64,000 nt of DNA from Kluyvera intermedia (lineage in GTDB: Bacteria > Pseudomonadota > Gammaproteobacteria > Enterobacterales > Enterobacteriaceae): positions 1-64,000 of the forward strand of contig NZ_JAKCNS010000041.1 in assembly GCF_021440345.1 (NCBI RefSeq). The letters are read 5' to 3'. A program made the translations under genes and the position numbers. The notes below the pieces were generated by a model that made no database searches, was not told where the DNA came from, and was given only the letters and a program-made list of their open reading frames with translations. Every line of letters begins with the position of its first letter. The stretch's first letter is position 1. Of this stretch, positions 10,533 to 25,711 are shown one piece after another.

Positions 10533-12032
10533 ATGGCCCAACCACATTTATTAGCAGAAAGAATTTCGCGTCTAAGCAGCGCGTTAGAAAAAGGGTTATT
10601 TGAGCGTAGCCATGCCATTCGTCTGTGCCTTCTGGCGGCGCTGAGCGGTGAAAGCGTCTTCTTGCTGGGACCGCCTGGAATCGCCAAAAGCCTGATTGCC
10701 CGCCGCCTGAAATTCGCCTTTCAGCACGCCCGAGCATTCGAATATCTGATGACTCGCTTTTCCACGCCGGAAGAGGTCTTTGGCCCGCTGTCTATTCAGG
10801 CCCTAAAGGATGAAGGTCGCTACGAGCGCCTGACCGCCGGTTATTTACCCGAAGCAGAAATCGTTTTCCTCGATGAAATCTGGAAAGCTGGTCCGGCCAT
10901 CCTGAATACCCTGTTAACCGCCATCAACGAACGTCACTTCCGTAACGGCGCCAACGTTGACAAGATCCCGATGCGCCTGCTGGTCACGGCATCGAATGAG
11001 CTGCCAGAAGCCGAAAGCAGCCTTGAAGCATTATATGACCGCATGCTCATCCGCCTGTGGCTCGACAAAGTTCAGGATAAAGGCAATTTTCGCTCGATGC
11101 TGATTAGCCAACAGGACGAAAACGACAATCAGATCCCATCCAACCTACAGGTCACAGATGAAGAGTACTTCCAGTGGCAGAAAGATATCGGCAAAATCAA
11201 ACTCCCCGATATGGTCTTTGAACTGATCTTCACGCTGCGTCAGCAACTGGATAATCTGCCCAATGCGCCTTACGTCTCCGACCGACGCTGGAAAAAGGCC
11301 GTCCGTTTGCTACAAGCATGTGCCTTTTTCAGCGGCCGGGATGCGGTAGCACCTATCGATCTGATCTTGCTTAAAGAGTGCCTATGGCATGACGCAGAAA
11401 GCCGGAATTTACTGCAACAACAGATAGATATTTTGATGACCGGGCACGCGTGGCAGCAGCAAGCCATGCTCAATAAACTGGGCGCAATCACCCAACAGCG
11501 TTTACAAATCCAGCAACAGCAAAGCGATAAAACGGCGCTTAAAGTCACTCGACTGGGCGGAATGTTCAGCCGCAAGCCACACTACGAGCTGCCGCCAGAG
11601 GTGCAGTCGCCAACGGTGACGCTGCTGTTACAAAAGCCGCTCAAGCTGCACGATATTGAAGTCATTCATATCACCTTCGAACGTCAGGCGCTGGAGAACT
11701 GGCTGGAGAAGGGGGGAGAAATCCGTGGAAAACTTAACGGTATCGGCTTTGCGCTGACGTTGAATATGGAAGTCGATGCGGCTCAGCACCTTGTGGTGCG
11801 TGACGTCAGTCTGCAAGGTTCCCGCCTGTCGCTACCGGGAAGCCATACACCAGAGAACATGCCGGGCGAAATTCGTCAGCAGCTCAGTGCCCTTGATGAA
11901 GAGTGGCATCAACAGCACAACCGCTTTAGCGAACAGCAAAAATGCCTGTTTATAAATGAAGAGTGGTTAGGGCGTATTGAAGCCAGCCTGCAGGACGTCG
12001 CCGTCCAGATCAAACAGGCGCAGCAATGCTGA
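10533..12032 (+). CDS. ravA: MoxR-family AAA+ ATPase RavA
   Basis: A 499-residue AAA+ ATPase. Walker A is GPPGIAKS (Lys52), Walker B is IVFLDEIWK, and a C-terminal LARA-type domain follows the ATPase core. In E. coli RavA forms hexamers, partners with ViaA, and binds the inducible lysine decarboxylase LdcI, linking it to acid and (p)ppGpp responses and to respiratory complexes. I begin at ATG 10533 ([11 protein letters not shown]), as in E. coli, rather than at the ATG 24 bases upstream. It overlaps viaA by 7 bp, so translation is coupled. Confidence 0.96.
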   Translation: MAQPHLLAERISRLSSALEKGLFERSHAIRLCLLAALSGESVFLLGPPGIAKSLIARRLKFAFQHARAFEYLMTRFSTPEEVFGPLSIQALKDEGRYERLTAGYLPEAEIVFLDEIWKAGPAILNTLLTAINERHFRNGANVDKIPMRLLVTASNELPEAESSLEALYDRMLIRLWLDKVQDKGNFRSMLISQQDENDNQIPSNLQVTDEEYFQWQKDIGKIKLPDMVFELIFTLRQQLDNLPNAPYVSDRRWKKAVRLLQACAFFSGRDAVAPIDLILLKECLWHDAESRNLLQQQIDILMTGHAWQQQAMLNKLGAITQQRLQIQQQQSDKTALKVTRLGGMFSRKPHYELPPEVQSPTVTLLLQKPLKLHDIEVIHITFERQALENWLEKGGEIRGKLNGIGFALTLNMEVDAAQHLVVRDVSLQGSRLSLPGSHTPENMPGEIRQQLSALDEEWHQQHNRFSEQQKCLFINEEWLGRIEASLQDVAVQIKQAQQC

Positions 12033-13477
12033 CCGTTGATACGCTCAACATGATGCTGGCGGTCAGCGAAGAGGGGATGATCGAAGAGATGATCATCGCT
12101 CTGCTGGCCTCACCACAGTTGGCGGTCTTCTTTGAAAAATTTCCCCGTTTGAAAAGCGCCATTACAGAGGATCTCCCTCGCTGGCGTGAAACCTTTAAAA
12201 ACCGGCTGAAAGGCGCGCCCATCCCGCCGGAACTGGAAGAAGAGGTTATCTGCTATCAGCAGAGTCAGCTGCTATCGACGGCCCAATTCATCGTCCAGCT
12301 TCCGCAGATTCAGGCGTTGTTGAAACGAGTACAGTCACCCTTTGCTGCTCAGGCCCAGCAGCTTATAGCCAATAACGCGACCTTTACTCCTGCGCTGCAT
12401 ACGCTCTTTCTTCAACGCTGGCGCTTAAGTCTGGTGGTCCAGGTGACTTCACTGAACCAACAGCTTCTGGAAGAAGAACGCGAACAGCTGCTTAGCGAAG
12501 TGCAGGAACGGATGACCTTAAGCGGGCAACTGGAACCGGTGCTGGTGGATAACGACAGCGCTGGCGGCCGACTCTGGGACATGAGCGCCGGGCAGCTCAA
12601 TCGCGGCGACTACCAATTAATCGTCAAATACGGCGAGTTTCTCAGCCAGCAGCCGGAACTGATGCGTCTGGCCGAACAGCTGGGGCGTTCTCGCGAGGCG
12701 AAGTCTGTACCGAAAAAAGATGCGCCGATGGAGACCTTCCGCACGCTGGTGCGCGAACCATCGACCGTGCCAGAACAGGTCGACGGAATTCAGCAAAGCG
12801 ACGATATCCTGCGTCTGCTGCCGCCAGAACTGGCGACGCTGGGCATCACCGAGCTGGAATATGAGTTTTATCGGCGGCTGGTGGAAAAACAGTTGTTAAC
12901 CTATCGCCTGCACGGCGACGCCTGGCATGAAAAAGTGACCGAGCGCCCGGTGGTACGCCAGGATGAAGACGAACAGCCGCGTGGGCCTTTTATTGTCTGC
13001 GTGGATACTTCCGGTTCAATGGGCGGCTTCAACGAACAGTGCGCCAAAGCATTCTGTCTGGCACTAATGCGTGTCGCGCTGGCTGACAATCGTCGCTGCT
13101 ATATTATGTTGTTCTCAAGTGAAGTCGTGCGCTACGAGCTCACCAGCTCTCAAGGGCTGGAGCAGGCCATTCGCTTTTTAAGCCAGCGTTTTCGCGGCGG
13201 TACCGACATGGCGAGCTGTTTTCGCGCCATTATTGAACATCTGCAAAACCCGCAGTGGCAGGATGCCGACGCGGTGGTTATCTCAGATTTTATCGCCCAG
13301 CGACTGCCGGATGAAGTGGTAAAGAAGGTGGGAGATCTGCAGCATAAGTACCAACATCGTTTTCACGCCGTGGCGATGTCTGCACATGGTAAACCCGGGA
13401 TCATGCGCATTTTCGATCATATCTGGCGCTTTGATACCGGGTTAAGAAGCCGCCTGCTGAGACGCTGGCAGCGTTAA
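12026..13477 (+). CDS. viaA: VWA-domain protein ViaA, RavA partner
   Basis: A 483-residue cytoplasmic protein. The N-terminal half is helical and the C-terminal half (about 320-480) is a von Willebrand factor A domain with the MIDAS motif DTSGSM. Threonine (GGTD) and aspartate (ISDF) further along could complete the metal site. It stimulates RavA ATPase activity and interacts with respiratory enzymes in E. coli. It is cotranscribed with ravA (7-bp overlap) and converges on asnA, with 7 bp between the stop codons. Confidence 0.95.
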   Translation: MLTVDTLNMMLAVSEEGMIEEMIIALLASPQLAVFFEKFPRLKSAITEDLPRWRETFKNRLKGAPIPPELEEEVICYQQSQLLSTAQFIVQLPQIQALLKRVQSPFAAQAQQLIANNATFTPALHTLFLQRWRLSLVVQVTSLNQQLLEEEREQLLSEVQERMTLSGQLEPVLVDNDSAGGRLWDMSAGQLNRGDYQLIVKYGEFLSQQPELMRLAEQLGRSREAKSVPKKDAPMETFRTLVREPSTVPEQVDGIQQSDDILRLLPPELATLGITELEYEFYRRLVEKQLLTYRLHGDAWHEKVTERPVVRQDEDEQPRGPFIVCVDTSGSMGGFNEQCAKAFCLALMRVALADNRRCYIMLFSSEVVRYELTSSQGLEQAIRFLSQRFRGGTDMASCFRAIIEHLQNPQWQDADAVVISDFIAQRLPDEVVKKVGDLQHKYQHRFHAVAMSAHGKPGIMRIFDHIWRFDTGLRSRLLRRWQR

Positions 13478-13484
13478 TCTTTGA

Positions 13485-14477
13485 TTACAGTAGAGAAGAG
13501 ACGCTCTCACGTACCTGTGCTGGCCACACACCGCATTGTACCTGGCCGATATGCGGAAGCTGCAGCAGCAGCATCGTCAGACGCGACTGGCCAATCCCAC
13601 CGCCGATAGTCTGCGGCATTTCGCCGCCCAACAGCGCCTGGTGCCATTCCAGCTGCAAACGATCTTCGTCACCGGTCAGCTGAAGCTGATGTTTCAGCGC
13701 TTTGGCATCCACGCGAATCCCCATGGAAGAGAGCTCAAACGCGTCTTCCAGTACCGGGTTCCACACCAGGATATCGCCGTTGAGACCGGCAAAACCGCTG
13801 GTAGATTGAGTACTCCAGTCGTCATAGTCCGGCGCACGAACATCGTGACGCTGACCGTCGGATAATTTGCCGCCGATACCGATAAGGAAGACCGCGCCCA
13901 GCTCTTTGGCTATTGCACGTTCACGACCTTTTGCATCCAGTCCTGGATAACGGCTCAGCAGCGTTTCGCTGTGGACGAAGTGGATCTGTTCTGGCAGGAA
14001 CGGTGTCAGACCAAATTCTTTGCTCACAGCGGCTTCAGTTTCTTTAATACCCGCCCAGATGGCTTTGACGGTGCTTTCCAGCGTACCGACGTGGCGTTCG
14101 TTATCACCCATTACACGCTCCCAGTCCCACTGGTCGACGTAAACGGAGTGAATGGCGGTCAGTCTATCTTCATCGGGGCGAAGGGCTTTCATGTGCGTGT
14201 AGAGCCCTTCGCCCGCGCTGAAGTCGTGTTGTCCCAGGGTTTGACGTTTCCACTTCGCCAGTGAATGAACCACTTCGAACTGGGCATCTGGCAGTGTTTT
14301 CACCTTCACCTGAACCGCCTTCTCGCAACCAGACAGGTTATCCTGCGTCCCATCCCCCACGCGGCTTAAGATCGGCGCCTGAACTTCTACGAGCCCTAGC
14401 TTCTCTTCCAGCTGACGGGAAAAATAGGATTTAACGAAACTAATCTGGCGTTGTTTTGCGATGTATGCGGTTTTCAT
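13485..14477 (-). CDS. asnA: Aspartate-ammonia ligase (asparagine synthetase A)
   Basis: A 330-residue ammonia-dependent asparagine synthetase, related to class II aminoacyl-tRNA synthetases. It makes asparagine from aspartate, ammonia and ATP with release of AMP. Family-typical segments include [16 protein letters not shown]-type ATP-site residues in [13 protein letters not shown], and the C-terminal GGGIGQSRL motif 3. The start is ATG 14477, eight bases after AGGAG; the frame extends 14 codons further up but lacks support. It is divergent from asnC, whose product activates it when asparagine is low. Confidence 0.97.
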   Translation of the reverse strand: MKTAYIAKQRQISFVKSYFSRQLEEKLGLVEVQAPILSRVGDGTQDNLSGCEKAVQVKVKTLPDAQFEVVHSLAKWKRQTLGQHDFSAGEGLYTHMKALRPDEDRLTAIHSVYVDQWDWERVMGDNERHVGTLESTVKAIWAGIKETEAAVSKEFGLTPFLPEQIHFVHSETLLSRYPGLDAKGRERAIAKELGAVFLIGIGGKLSDGQRHDVRAPDYDDWSTQSTSGFAGLNGDILVWNPVLEDAFELSSMGIRVDAKALKHQLQLTGDEDRLQLEWHQALLGGEMPQTIGGGIGQSRLTMLLLQLPHIGQVQCGVWPAQVRESVSSLL

Positions 14478-14628
14478 TATTTTTACTCCTGCGTCCTGTT
14501 GCCATTGATTAAGCAACAAAATAGGTCACTAATACAATAATCAAACAATAAAAAGCCTCACTCACTTTTGATTCATCAAAATTTATAGCTAAAATAGAGT
14601 TAATCGTTAATCATCATAAGAAAAACCA
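14478..14628. promoter_or_regulatory. asnA/asnC divergent intergenic region
   Basis: This 151-bp AT-rich gap should contain the asnA promoter and the autoregulated asnC promoter. By analogy with E. coli, AsnC binds here and asparagine prevents activation of asnA. I see AT-rich inverted segments such as TTTTGATTCATCAAAA (14569-14584) but cannot fix the AsnC site from sequence alone. Confidence 0.5.
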
Positions 14629-15087
14629 ATGGAAAATTATCAAATCGACAATCTGGATCGCGGCATCCTTGACGCCCTGATGGCCAACGCGCGTACCGCC
14701 TATGCCGAATTAGCAAAACAATTCGCCGTTAGCCCCGGCACCATTCACGTTCGCGTCGAGAAAATGAAGCAGGCAGGGATCATTACCGGTGCGCATGTTG
14801 ACGTCAGCCCCAAGCAGCTAGGCTATGACGTAGGCTGCTTTATCGGCATTATTTTAAAGAGCGCCAAAGACTATCCTTCCGCGCTGGCACGACTGGAAAG
14901 CCTGGATGAAGTCACCGAGGCGTACTACACCACCGGCCACTACAGCATCTTTATTAAAGTCATGTGTAAATCTATCGATGCTCTTCAGCAGGTACTTATC
15001 AACAAGATCCAAACAATTGATGAAATTCAGTCCACCGAGACATTGATCGTCCTGCAGAACCCGATTATGCGTACCATAAAGCCATGA
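14629..15087 (+). CDS. asnC: Transcriptional regulator AsnC (Lrp/AsnC family)
   Basis: A 152-residue regulator. An N-terminal HTH (about residues 8-60, with AYAELAKQFAVSPGTIHVRV) is followed by the RAM/effector domain that binds asparagine and drives octamer assembly. It activates the divergent asnA and represses its own gene in E. coli. Reading continues toward mioC and oriC, and in E. coli asnC transcripts can enter the origin region. Confidence 0.96.
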   Translation: MENYQIDNLDRGILDALMANARTAYAELAKQFAVSPGTIHVRVEKMKQAGIITGAHVDVSPKQLGYDVGCFIGIILKSAKDYPSALARLESLDEVTEAYYTTGHYSIFIKVMCKSIDALQQVLINKIQTIDEIQSTETLIVLQNPIMRTIKP

Positions 15088-15108
15088 TCGGCTTTTTTAA
15101 TCCCACAT

Positions 15109-15160
15109 TTTTCCACAGGTAGATCCCAGCTCGTTCACAGCGTACAATACGCCCTCTTTA
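15109..15160 (+). promoter_or_regulatory. mioC promoter region with DnaA box
   Basis: A near-consensus DnaA box TTTTCCACA lies at 15109-15117 and a weaker CGTTCACA at about 15134-15141. Both immediately precede the AT-rich segment and the mioC start. In E. coli DnaA binding here represses mioC transcription into oriC; the same arrangement is visible. Confidence 0.7.
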
Positions 15161-15175
15161 TATAGGTGGGCGATC

Positions 15176-15625
15176 ATGGCAGATATCACTCTTATCAGCG
15201 GCAGTACTCTCGGCAGTGCGGAATATGTAGCAGAACACCTGGCTGAAAAACTGGAAGATGCCGGTTTTTCCAGCGAAATGCTGCACGGCCCGATGCTGGA
15301 TGAGTTACCGAGCGAGGGGATCTGGCTGGTGGTCAGCTCAACGCATGGTGCAGGAGACATTCCTGATAACCTGCTGCCTTTATATGAAGCATTACGCGAG
15401 CAGAAACCGGATCTTTCCCTGGTGCGCTTTGGTGCTATCGGAATAGGTAGCCGTGAATACGACACCTTCTGTGGTGCTATCGACAAGCTGGATGAAGAAT
15501 TGAAGGCTTGCGGCGCCAAACAGATTGGCGAAACACTTAAGATTAATGTGCTCGAACATGAGATTCCTGAAGATCCGGCCGAAATATGGGTGGGATCGTG
15601 GCATCTTTTGCTCAGAGATTTGTAA
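15176..15625 (+). CDS. mioC: Flavodoxin-like protein MioC
   Basis: A 149-residue FMN-binding flavodoxin-fold protein. The phosphate-binding loop SGSTLGSAEYVA is at about residues 8-19, with aromatic FMN contacts in STHGAGDIP and GSREYDTFC. E. coli MioC (147 residues) supports biotin synthase activity in vitro. The gene reads toward oriC and its stop abuts the origin. Its length fits the family. Confidence 0.95.
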   Translation: MADITLISGSTLGSAEYVAEHLAEKLEDAGFSSEMLHGPMLDELPSEGIWLVVSSTHGAGDIPDNLLPLYEALREQKPDLSLVRFGAIGIGSREYDTFCGAIDKLDEELKACGAKQIGETLKINVLEHEIPEDPAEIWVGSWHLLLRDL

Positions 15626-15626
15626 A

Positions 15627-15908
15627 GATCGCACTTTGTTCTGTGGATAACACTGGTTAAAAGCTTGGATCAACCGGTAGTTATCCAAAGAATAACTTCT
15701 GCCTGGTTTTTGACCTGTGTATAACCCTGCGTTTTGATCCCAGCTTATACTGGATAGGATCACCGATCATTCACAGCTAACGATCCTTCTTAAACGGTTG
15801 ATCTTAAATTCCGGATCGGACTTATCCACAGAAGTTGGCGATCCTAATAAGAGATCACAATAGAACAGATCTCTAAATAAAAAGATCTTCTTTTTAATAC
15901 CCAAGATC
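15627..15908. other. oriC: Chromosomal replication origin oriC
   Basis: DnaA boxes are present in the E. coli order, read in reverse: R4 TGTGGATAA (15642-15650, minus), R3-like TTATCCAAA (15681-15689), R2 TGTGTATAA (15716-15724, minus), R5-like TCATTCACA (15767-15775) and R1 TTATCCACA (15822-15830). An IHF-like site TAAACGGTTGAT lies at about 15791-15802. The AT-rich unwinding element with GATC-led 13-mers spans about 15840-15907. I count 13 GATC sites in the segment, as expected for SeqA/Dam control. It is flanked by mioC and mnmG. Confidence 0.95.
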
Positions 15909-15998
15909 CGAACCCTTTCTCCATCGACTAAAGTTGAGTAGAATCCACGGCCCGGGCTTCAATCCATTTTCAAACCGCTTTACGCGAGGCAAACCACC

Positions 15999-17888
15999 AT
16001 GTTTTATCAGGATCCTTTTGACGTCATCATCATTGGCGGGGGTCATGCAGGCACTGAGGCCGCGATGGCCGCAGCGCGAATGGGTCAGCAGACTCTGCTT
16101 TTGACACACAATATCGACACGCTGGGGCAGATGAGCTGCAACCCGGCGATTGGCGGCATTGGGAAAGGACACCTGGTAAAAGAAGTGGATGCTCTTGGCG
16201 GCCTGATGGCAACGGCTATCGACCATGCGGGTATTCAGTTTAGGATACTAAACGCCAGCAAAGGCCCGGCCGTTCGTGCCACCCGAGCTCAGGCGGATCG
16301 CGTGCTCTATCGCCAGGCGGTACGCACAGCGCTGGAGAACCAGCCGAATCTGATGATCTTCCAGCAGGCGGTCGAAGATCTGATTGTTGAGAACGATCGT
16401 GTGGTTGGCGCTGTAACCCAAATGGGGCTTAAATTCCGCGCCAAAGCGGTTGTTCTGACCGTCGGGACATTCCTTGACGGCAAAATCCACATTGGGCTGG
16501 ATAACTACAGCGGTGGTCGTGCTGGCGATCCTCCGTCCATTTCGTTGTCCCGCCGTCTGCGTGAGCTGCCGCTGCGCGTCAGCCGTCTGAAAACCGGGAC
16601 ACCGCCGCGTATTGACGCACGGACCATCGATTTCAGCGTGCTGGGTCAGCAAAATAGCGACAATCCGCTGCCGGTTTTCTCATTCCTGGGCAAAGCATCT
16701 CAGCACCCACGGCAGATGCCGTGCTATGTCACGCACACCAATGAGAAAACTCATGAGGTGATCCGTAATAACCTCGATCGCAGCCCGATGTATGCCGGTG
16801 TGATCGAAGGGATCGGCCCACGCTACTGCCCGTCGATCGAAGACAAAGTAATGCGCTTTGCCGACAGGAATCAGCATCAGGTCTTCCTCGAGCCGGAAGG
16901 ACTGACCTCTAACGAAATTTATCCGAACGGTATCTCCACCAGCCTGCCGTTCGATGTGCAAATGCAAATCGTCCGCTCCATGCAGGGGATGGAAAACGCC
17001 CGCATTGTTCGCCCAGGCTATGCCATCGAGTACGATTTCTTCGATCCGCGCGACCTGAAGCCAACGCTTGAGAGCAAATTTATCCAGGGCCTGTTCTTTG
17101 CGGGCCAGATTAACGGCACCACCGGCTACGAAGAAGCCGCCGCTCAGGGGATGCTGGCCGGTCTGAACGCCGCACGTCTGTCGGCCGAGAAAGAAGGCTG
17201 GGCTCCGCGTCGCGATCAGGCTTATCTGGGCGTACTGGTGGACGATCTCTGCACTCTGGGGACCAAAGAACCGTACCGTATGTTTACCTCTCGTGCGGAA
17301 TATCGTTTGATGCTGCGCGAAGACAACGCCGATCTGCGTCTGACAGAAATCGGCCGCGAACTGGGTATGGTGGATGATGTCCGCTGGGCGCGTTTCAACG
17401 AGAAGCTGGAAAACATCGAGCGTGAGCGTCAGCGCCTGAAATCGACCTGGGTTAACCCATCGGCGGAGACTGCAGCCGAAGTGAATGCTCACCTGAGTGC
17501 GCCACTGACCCGTGAAGCTAGCGGGGAAGATCTGTTGCGTCGTCCGGAAATGACCTACGAGCAACTGACCACTCTGACCCCGTTCACTCCGGCGCTGGAA
17601 GATGCGCAGGCGGCAGAACAGGTTGAAATCCAGGTGAAATACGAAGGTTACATCGCTCGTCAGCAGGACGAGATTGAGAAACAGCAGCGCAATGAAAACA
17701 CGCTGCTGCCAGCGACGCTGGACTATCGTCAGGTAAACGGTTTGTCTAACGAAGTGATCGCCAAACTCAACGATCACAAACCGGTTTCTATCGGCCAGGC
17801 ATCGCGTATTTCCGGGATCACCCCTGCGGCTATCTCCATTCTGCTGGTGTGGCTGAAAAAACAGGGACTGCTGCGCCGTAGCGCGTGA
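15999..17888 (+). CDS. mnmG: tRNA uridine-5-carboxymethylaminomethyl modification enzyme MnmG (GidA)
   Basis: A 629-residue FAD-dependent enzyme. With MnmE (encoded at 43490-44854) it installs the cmnm5 group on U34 of certain tRNAs. The Rossmann dinucleotide motif [10 protein letters not shown] is at residues 13-22. Family cysteine and signature segments [15 protein letters not shown] and [16 protein letters not shown] are intact, followed by a helical C-terminal domain that binds MnmE. It starts 90 bp from the oriC unwinding element; transcription away from oriC is known to assist opening in E. coli. Confidence 0.97.
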   Translation: MFYQDPFDVIIIGGGHAGTEAAMAAARMGQQTLLLTHNIDTLGQMSCNPAIGGIGKGHLVKEVDALGGLMATAIDHAGIQFRILNASKGPAVRATRAQADRVLYRQAVRTALENQPNLMIFQQAVEDLIVENDRVVGAVTQMGLKFRAKAVVLTVGTFLDGKIHIGLDNYSGGRAGDPPSISLSRRLRELPLRVSRLKTGTPPRIDARTIDFSVLGQQNSDNPLPVFSFLGKASQHPRQMPCYVTHTNEKTHEVIRNNLDRSPMYAGVIEGIGPRYCPSIEDKVMRFADRNQHQVFLEPEGLTSNEIYPNGISTSLPFDVQMQIVRSMQGMENARIVRPGYAIEYDFFDPRDLKPTLESKFIQGLFFAGQINGTTGYEEAAAQGMLAGLNAARLSAEKEGWAPRRDQAYLGVLVDDLCTLGTKEPYRMFTSRAEYRLMLREDNADLRLTEIGRELGMVDDVRWARFNEKLENIERERQRLKSTWVNPSAETAAEVNAHLSAPLTREASGEDLLRRPEMTYEQLTTLTPFTPALEDAQAAEQVEIQVKYEGYIARQQDEIEKQQRNENTLLPATLDYRQVNGLSNEVIAKLNDHKPVSIGQASRISGITPAAISILLVWLKKQGLLRRSA

Positions 17889-17947
17889 TAGCGCCGTTCA
17901 CCCGGCACTTCGGTGGATGCTGATGCATCTGCCTTATTGATTCATTG

Positions 17948-17983
17948 GCCCGGTCAGCGTCATGCTACCGGGCAAGTTATTTT
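17948..17983 (+). other. Hairpin between mnmG and rsmG
   Basis: The arms GCCCGGT (17948-17954) and ACCGGGC (17967-17973) are followed by an AT-rich, T-containing tail. It may be a weak terminator or an mRNA-processing hairpin in the mnmG-rsmG transcript. Confidence 0.45.
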
Positions 17984-18000
17984 TAGACAGGGTAATCACC

Positions 18001-18624
18001 GTGCTCAACAAACTTTCTCGTCTGCTCGATGAAGCAGGAATTTCGCTCACCGATCACCAGAAAAATCAGCTTGTGGCGTATGTTGATATGCTGCACAAGT
18101 GGAACAAAGCGTACAACCTGACCTCCGTTCGCGATCCCAACGAAATGCTGGTTCGCCACATTCTCGATAGCATCGTGGTCGCGCCATCGCTGAAAGGTGA
18201 GCGCTTTATCGACGTCGGTACAGGCCCTGGGTTACCGGGTATTCCACTGTCTATCGTGCGTCCCGATGCCCATTTCACCCTGTTGGATAGCCTAGGTAAG
18301 CGCGTGCGTTTCCTGCGTCAGGTGCAGCATGAGCTCAAGCTTGAGAACATTACCCCGGTGCAAAGCCGCGTTGAAGAGTTCCTGGCAGAGCCTCCATTTG
18401 ATGGCGTAATTAGCCGTGCTTTTGCCTCGATGACGGATATGGTGAACTGGTGCCATCATCTGCCTGGAGAAGACGGTCGCTTCTATGCCCTGAAAGGTGT
18501 GCTGCCAACAGACGAGATTGCGCAACTTCCCGCTCAGTTTAGCGTGGAGTCGGTTGTTGAGCTGAAGGTTCCTCATCTGGAAGGGGAGCGTCATTTGGTG
18601 ATTATTAAGCCAAATAAAAGTTAA
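18001..18624 (+). CDS. rsmG: 16S rRNA (guanine527-N7)-methyltransferase RsmG (GidB)
   Basis: A 207-residue SAM-dependent methyltransferase acting on G527 of 16S rRNA; loss gives low-level streptomycin resistance. The SAM-binding motif [15 protein letters not shown] lies at about residues 65-80. I choose the GTG at 18001 because the protein then begins [16 protein letters not shown], as in E. coli, with AGGG upstream. The ATG at 17962 would give an unsupported 13-residue extension. It ends the gid operon and is followed by the long atp control region. Confidence 0.95.
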   Translation: MLNKLSRLLDEAGISLTDHQKNQLVAYVDMLHKWNKAYNLTSVRDPNEMLVRHILDSIVVAPSLKGERFIDVGTGPGLPGIPLSIVRPDAHFTLLDSLGKRVRFLRQVQHELKLENITPVQSRVEEFLAEPPFDGVISRAFASMTDMVNWCHHLPGEDGRFYALKGVLPTDEIAQLPAQFSVESVVELKVPHLEGERHLVIIKPNKS

Positions 18625-19235
18625 TTTTTATCAAAAAAAGTGCATAAAAAGTGCGGTTTTTGGTGTTAACAAATGGGTGAAAAAAAAGGTCTGTGGCTTG
18701 CTATGTTTAACCCATACTTAACGTTGTTTTATCTTCTCAGTAACTCAGCTTTTTTTGTTAATGCTAAAAATAGTAAACATGGAAAATATCAGCCTGCTAA
18801 AAATCAGCTCTGACGTCATTCAGGCATGTTAATAATTTATTATAAATGTCAATGAATGGTTTTTGTTCTGTATCGGCGTGTTTTTAAAAGAGTGGGCAAT
18901 TTTAGTCTTAGATATCAAAACGATGAGAACTCGTCTTTTGCTGCATTGATTCAAAGGCTTAGAGCTAAAATGTTTAATGTGTGATCTTGTGCACGCTTTA
19001 TAATCACTGTTTTCGCTGCTTTTGCACTTTTGTACGATCGTTCACACTTTGTCGAAAAGTAGAAAAATAGCGCGAATGAAAAATATTTAAATATTTATTC
19101 ACGTTTTGGCTACTTATTGTTTGAATTAACGGGGCGTCACCGTATAATTTGACCGCTTTTTGATGCTTGACTCTGAGCTTTAAAGAACGTTTTATACGAC
19201 ACGCGGCATACCTCAAAGGGAGCAGGAGTTAAAAC
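18625..19235 (+). promoter_or_regulatory. atp operon upstream region with main promoter
   Basis: This is 611 bp of AT-rich sequence without a credible gene. A good promoter is TTGAAT (19121-19126), a 16-bp spacer and TATAAT (19143-19148). A second candidate has TTGACT at 19167-19172 and a weak TTATAC-type -10 near 19192. This end is nearly identical to the known E. coli atp promoter segment. The remaining part (18625-19100) shows only T-rich tracts and short inverted repeats such as GATGAG/CTCGTC near 18920. Confidence 0.75.
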
Positions 19236-19238
19236 GTG

Positions 19239-20746
<1,508 letters not shown>

Positions 20747-20795
20747 TAAGTAAGAGCAATATCAGAACGTTAACTAGATAAAGAGGCATTGTGCT

Positions 20796-21266
20796 GTGAA
20801 TCTTAACGCAACAATCCTCGGCCAGGCCATCGCGTTTGTCCTCTTCGTTCTGTTCTGCATGAAATACGTATGGCCGCCATTAATGGCAGCCATCGAAAAA
20901 CGTCAAAAAGAAATTGCTGACGGTCTTTCTTCTGCAGAACGAGCTAAAAAGGATTTGGACCTTGCACAGGCCAATGCGACCGACCAGCTGAAAAAAGCAA
21001 AAGCGGAAGCCCAGGTAATCATTGAGCAGGCGAATAAACGTCGCTCCCAGATTCTGGACGAAGTGAAAGCTGAAGCAGAACAGGAACGCACTAAAATCGT
21101 GGCACAGGCTCAGGCAGAAATCGACGCCGAGCGTAAACGTGCTCGCGAAGAACTGCGTAAGCAAGTTGCTATCCTGGCTGTTGCTGGCGCCGAGAAGATC
21201 ATCGAACGTTCCGTGGATGAAGCTGCTAACAGCGACATCGTGGATAAACTTGTCGCTGAACTGTAA
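20796..21266 (+). CDS. atpF: F0F1 ATP synthase subunit b
   Basis: A 156-residue peripheral stalk subunit. One N-terminal membrane helix (about residues 5-25) is followed by a long, charged right-handed coiled coil that dimerises and ends by contacting delta. Translation starts at GTG 20796, as in E. coli, shortly after AGAGG. It links subunit a to the F1 head. Confidence 0.97.
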   Translation: MNLNATILGQAIAFVLFVLFCMKYVWPPLMAAIEKRQKEIADGLSSAERAKKDLDLAQANATDQLKKAKAEAQVIIEQANKRRSQILDEVKAEAEQERTKIVAQAQAEIDAERKRAREELRKQVAILAVAGAEKIIERSVDEAANSDIVDKLVAEL

Positions 21267-21280
21267 GGAGGGAGGGGCTG

Positions 21281-21814
21281 ATGTCTGAATTTATTACGGT
21301 AGCTCGCCCCTACGCCAAAGCAGCTTTTGACTTTGCCGTCGAACACAAAAGCGTAGAGCGCTGGCAGGATATGCTGGCGTTTGCCGCCGAAGTGACGAAG
21401 AACGAACAAATGGCAGAGCTTCTGTCTGGCGCGATGGCGCCAGAAACGCTCGCTAAATCGTTTATCGCTGTCTGTGGTGAGCAACTGGACGAAAATGGTC
21501 AGAACCTGGTTAAGGTCATGGCTGAAAATGGTCGTCTTAAGGTGCTCCCGGATGTTCTCGAGCAGTTCATTCACCTGCGTGCTGCGAGTGAGGCTACCTC
21601 TGAGGTAGAAATCACTTCAGCCATCGCATTGAGTGAAGAACAGCTTGCGAAGATCGGCGCCGCGATGGAAAAGCGTCTGTCACGCAAAGTTAAGCTGAAT
21701 TGCAAAATCGATAAGTCTGTAATGGCAGGTATTATCATCCGTGCGGGTGATATGGTCATTGATGGTAGCGTACGCGGCCGTCTTGATCGCCTTGCAGACG
21801 TCTTGCAGTCTTAA
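21281..21814 (+). CDS. atpH: F0F1 ATP synthase subunit delta
   Basis: A 177-residue F1 subunit that caps the alpha3beta3 head and clamps the b dimer. The OSCP/delta helical N-terminal domain begins [15 protein letters not shown]. The C-terminal GxVxDGSxRxRL-type segment is present as [23 protein letters not shown] lies just upstream. It is 14 bp from atpF and 12 bp from atpA. Confidence 0.97.
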   Translation: MSEFITVARPYAKAAFDFAVEHKSVERWQDMLAFAAEVTKNEQMAELLSGAMAPETLAKSFIAVCGEQLDENGQNLVKVMAENGRLKVLPDVLEQFIHLRAASEATSEVEITSAIALSEEQLAKIGAAMEKRLSRKVKLNCKIDKSVMAGIIIRAGDMVIDGSVRGRLDRLADVLQS

Positions 21815-21826
21815 GGGGACTGGAGC

Positions 21827-23368
21827 ATGCAACTGAATTCCACCGAAATCAGCGAACTGATCAAGCAGCGCATTGCTCAGTTCAGTGTTGTGAGTGAAGC
21901 TCACAACGAAGGTACTATTGTTTCTGTAAGTGACGGTGTTATCCGCATCCACGGCTTGGCCGATTGTATGCAGGGTGAAATGATTTCCCTGCCGGGTAAC
22001 CGTTACGCTATCGCACTGAACCTGGAGCGCGACTCCGTAGGTGCAGTTGTGATGGGTCCGTACGCTGACCTTGCCGAAGGCATGACCGTTAAGTGTACTG
22101 GTCGTATCCTGGAAGTTCCGGTTGGCCGTGGCCTGCTGGGCCGTGTGGTTAACACCCTGGGTGCACCAATCGATGGTAAAGGCGCGCTGGACAACGACGG
22201 CTTCTCTGCCGTTGAAGCTATCGCACCAGGCGTAATCGAACGTCAATCCGTTGATCAGCCAGTGCAGACTGGTTATAAGTCCGTTGATGCCATGATCCCA
22301 ATCGGTCGTGGTCAGCGTGAACTGATCATCGGCGACCGTCAGACCGGTAAAACCGCGCTGGCAATCGACGCCATCATCAACCAACGTGATTCCGGCATCA
22401 AGTGCGTATACGTGGCTATCGGCCAGAAAGCGTCCACCATTTCTAACGTGGTACGTAAACTGGAAGAACACGGCGCGCTGGCTAACACCATCGTTGTTGT
22501 GGCAACTGCGTCTGAATCCGCTGCACTGCAATACCTGGCGCCATACGCTGGTTGCGCAATGGGCGAATACTTCCGCGACCGCGGCGAAGATGCGCTGATC
22601 ATTTATGATGACCTGTCCAAACAGGCCGTTGCTTACCGTCAGATTTCCCTGCTGCTCCGTCGTCCACCAGGACGTGAAGCATTCCCGGGCGACGTATTCT
22701 ATCTGCACTCCCGTCTGCTGGAGCGTGCTGCGCGTGTTAACGCCGAATACGTTGAAGCCTTCACCAAAGGTGAAGTGAAAGGGAAAACCGGTTCTTTGAC
22801 CGCTCTGCCGATTATCGAAACCCAAGCGGGTGACGTTTCTGCGTTCGTTCCGACCAACGTAATTTCCATTACCGATGGTCAGATCTTCCTGGAAACCAAC
22901 CTGTTTAACGCCGGTATTCGTCCTGCGGTTAACCCGGGTATCTCCGTATCCCGTGTTGGTGGTGCAGCGCAGACCAAGATCATGAAAAAACTGTCCGGTG
23001 GTATCCGTACCGCTCTGGCACAGTATCGTGAACTGGCAGCGTTCTCCCAGTTTGCATCTGACCTTGATGATGCAACCCGTAAGCAGCTGGACCACGGTCA
23101 GAAAGTAACTGAACTGCTGAAACAGAAACAGTATGCGCCGATGTCTGTCGCGCAGCAGTCTCTGGTTCTGTTCGCAGCAGAACGTGGTTATCTGGCGGAT
23201 GTTGAACTGGCGAAAATCGGTAGCTTCGAAGCCGCTCTGCTGGCTTACGTTGACCGTGATCACGCTCCGTTGATGCAAGAGATCAACCAGTCCGGTGGCT
23301 ATAACGACGAAATCGAAGGCAAGCTGAAAGGCATCCTCGATTCCTTCAAAGCAACCCAGTCCTGGTAA
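21827..23368 (+). CDS. atpA: F0F1 ATP synthase subunit alpha
   Basis: A 513-residue non-catalytic nucleotide-binding subunit. The P-loop GDRQTGKT is at about residues 169-176. The arginine finger region and the ATP synthase alpha/beta signature [10 protein letters not shown] are intact. It assembles in alternation with beta. A 532-codon open frame lies antisense to it, but that is a shadow of the strong codon bias. Confidence 0.98.
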   Translation: MQLNSTEISELIKQRIAQFSVVSEAHNEGTIVSVSDGVIRIHGLADCMQGEMISLPGNRYAIALNLERDSVGAVVMGPYADLAEGMTVKCTGRILEVPVGRGLLGRVVNTLGAPIDGKGALDNDGFSAVEAIAPGVIERQSVDQPVQTGYKSVDAMIPIGRGQRELIIGDRQTGKTALAIDAIINQRDSGIKCVYVAIGQKASTISNVVRKLEEHGALANTIVVVATASESAALQYLAPYAGCAMGEYFRDRGEDALIIYDDLSKQAVAYRQISLLLRRPPGREAFPGDVFYLHSRLLERAARVNAEYVEAFTKGEVKGKTGSLTALPIIETQAGDVSAFVPTNVISITDGQIFLETNLFNAGIRPAVNPGISVSRVGGAAQTKIMKKLSGGIRTALAQYRELAAFSQFASDLDDATRKQLDHGQKVTELLKQKQYAPMSVAQQSLVLFAAERGYLADVELAKIGSFEAALLAYVDRDHAPLMQEINQSGGYNDEIEGKLKGILDSFKATQSW

Positions 23369-23418
23369 AGTCTAGCGGCCTGTCTTAGGGCAGGCCGTAA
23401 GGCATTGAGGAGAAGCTC

Positions 23419-25691
<2,273 letters not shown>

Positions 25692-25711
25692 CGCCTTAAT
25701 CGGAGGGTGAT

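Noticed and set aside
19004-19216. 70-codon minus-strand frame in the atp promoter region
   Set aside because: It covers the conserved atp promoter, has no ribosome site and no recognisable sequence.
21680-23278. 532-codon open frame antisense to atpA, and similar long antisense frames (16680-17777, 44953-45906, 53041-53850)
   Set aside because: They mirror strongly biased codons of conserved genes (atpA, mnmG, yidC, gyrB). None has a recognisable domain or a supporting ribosome site.
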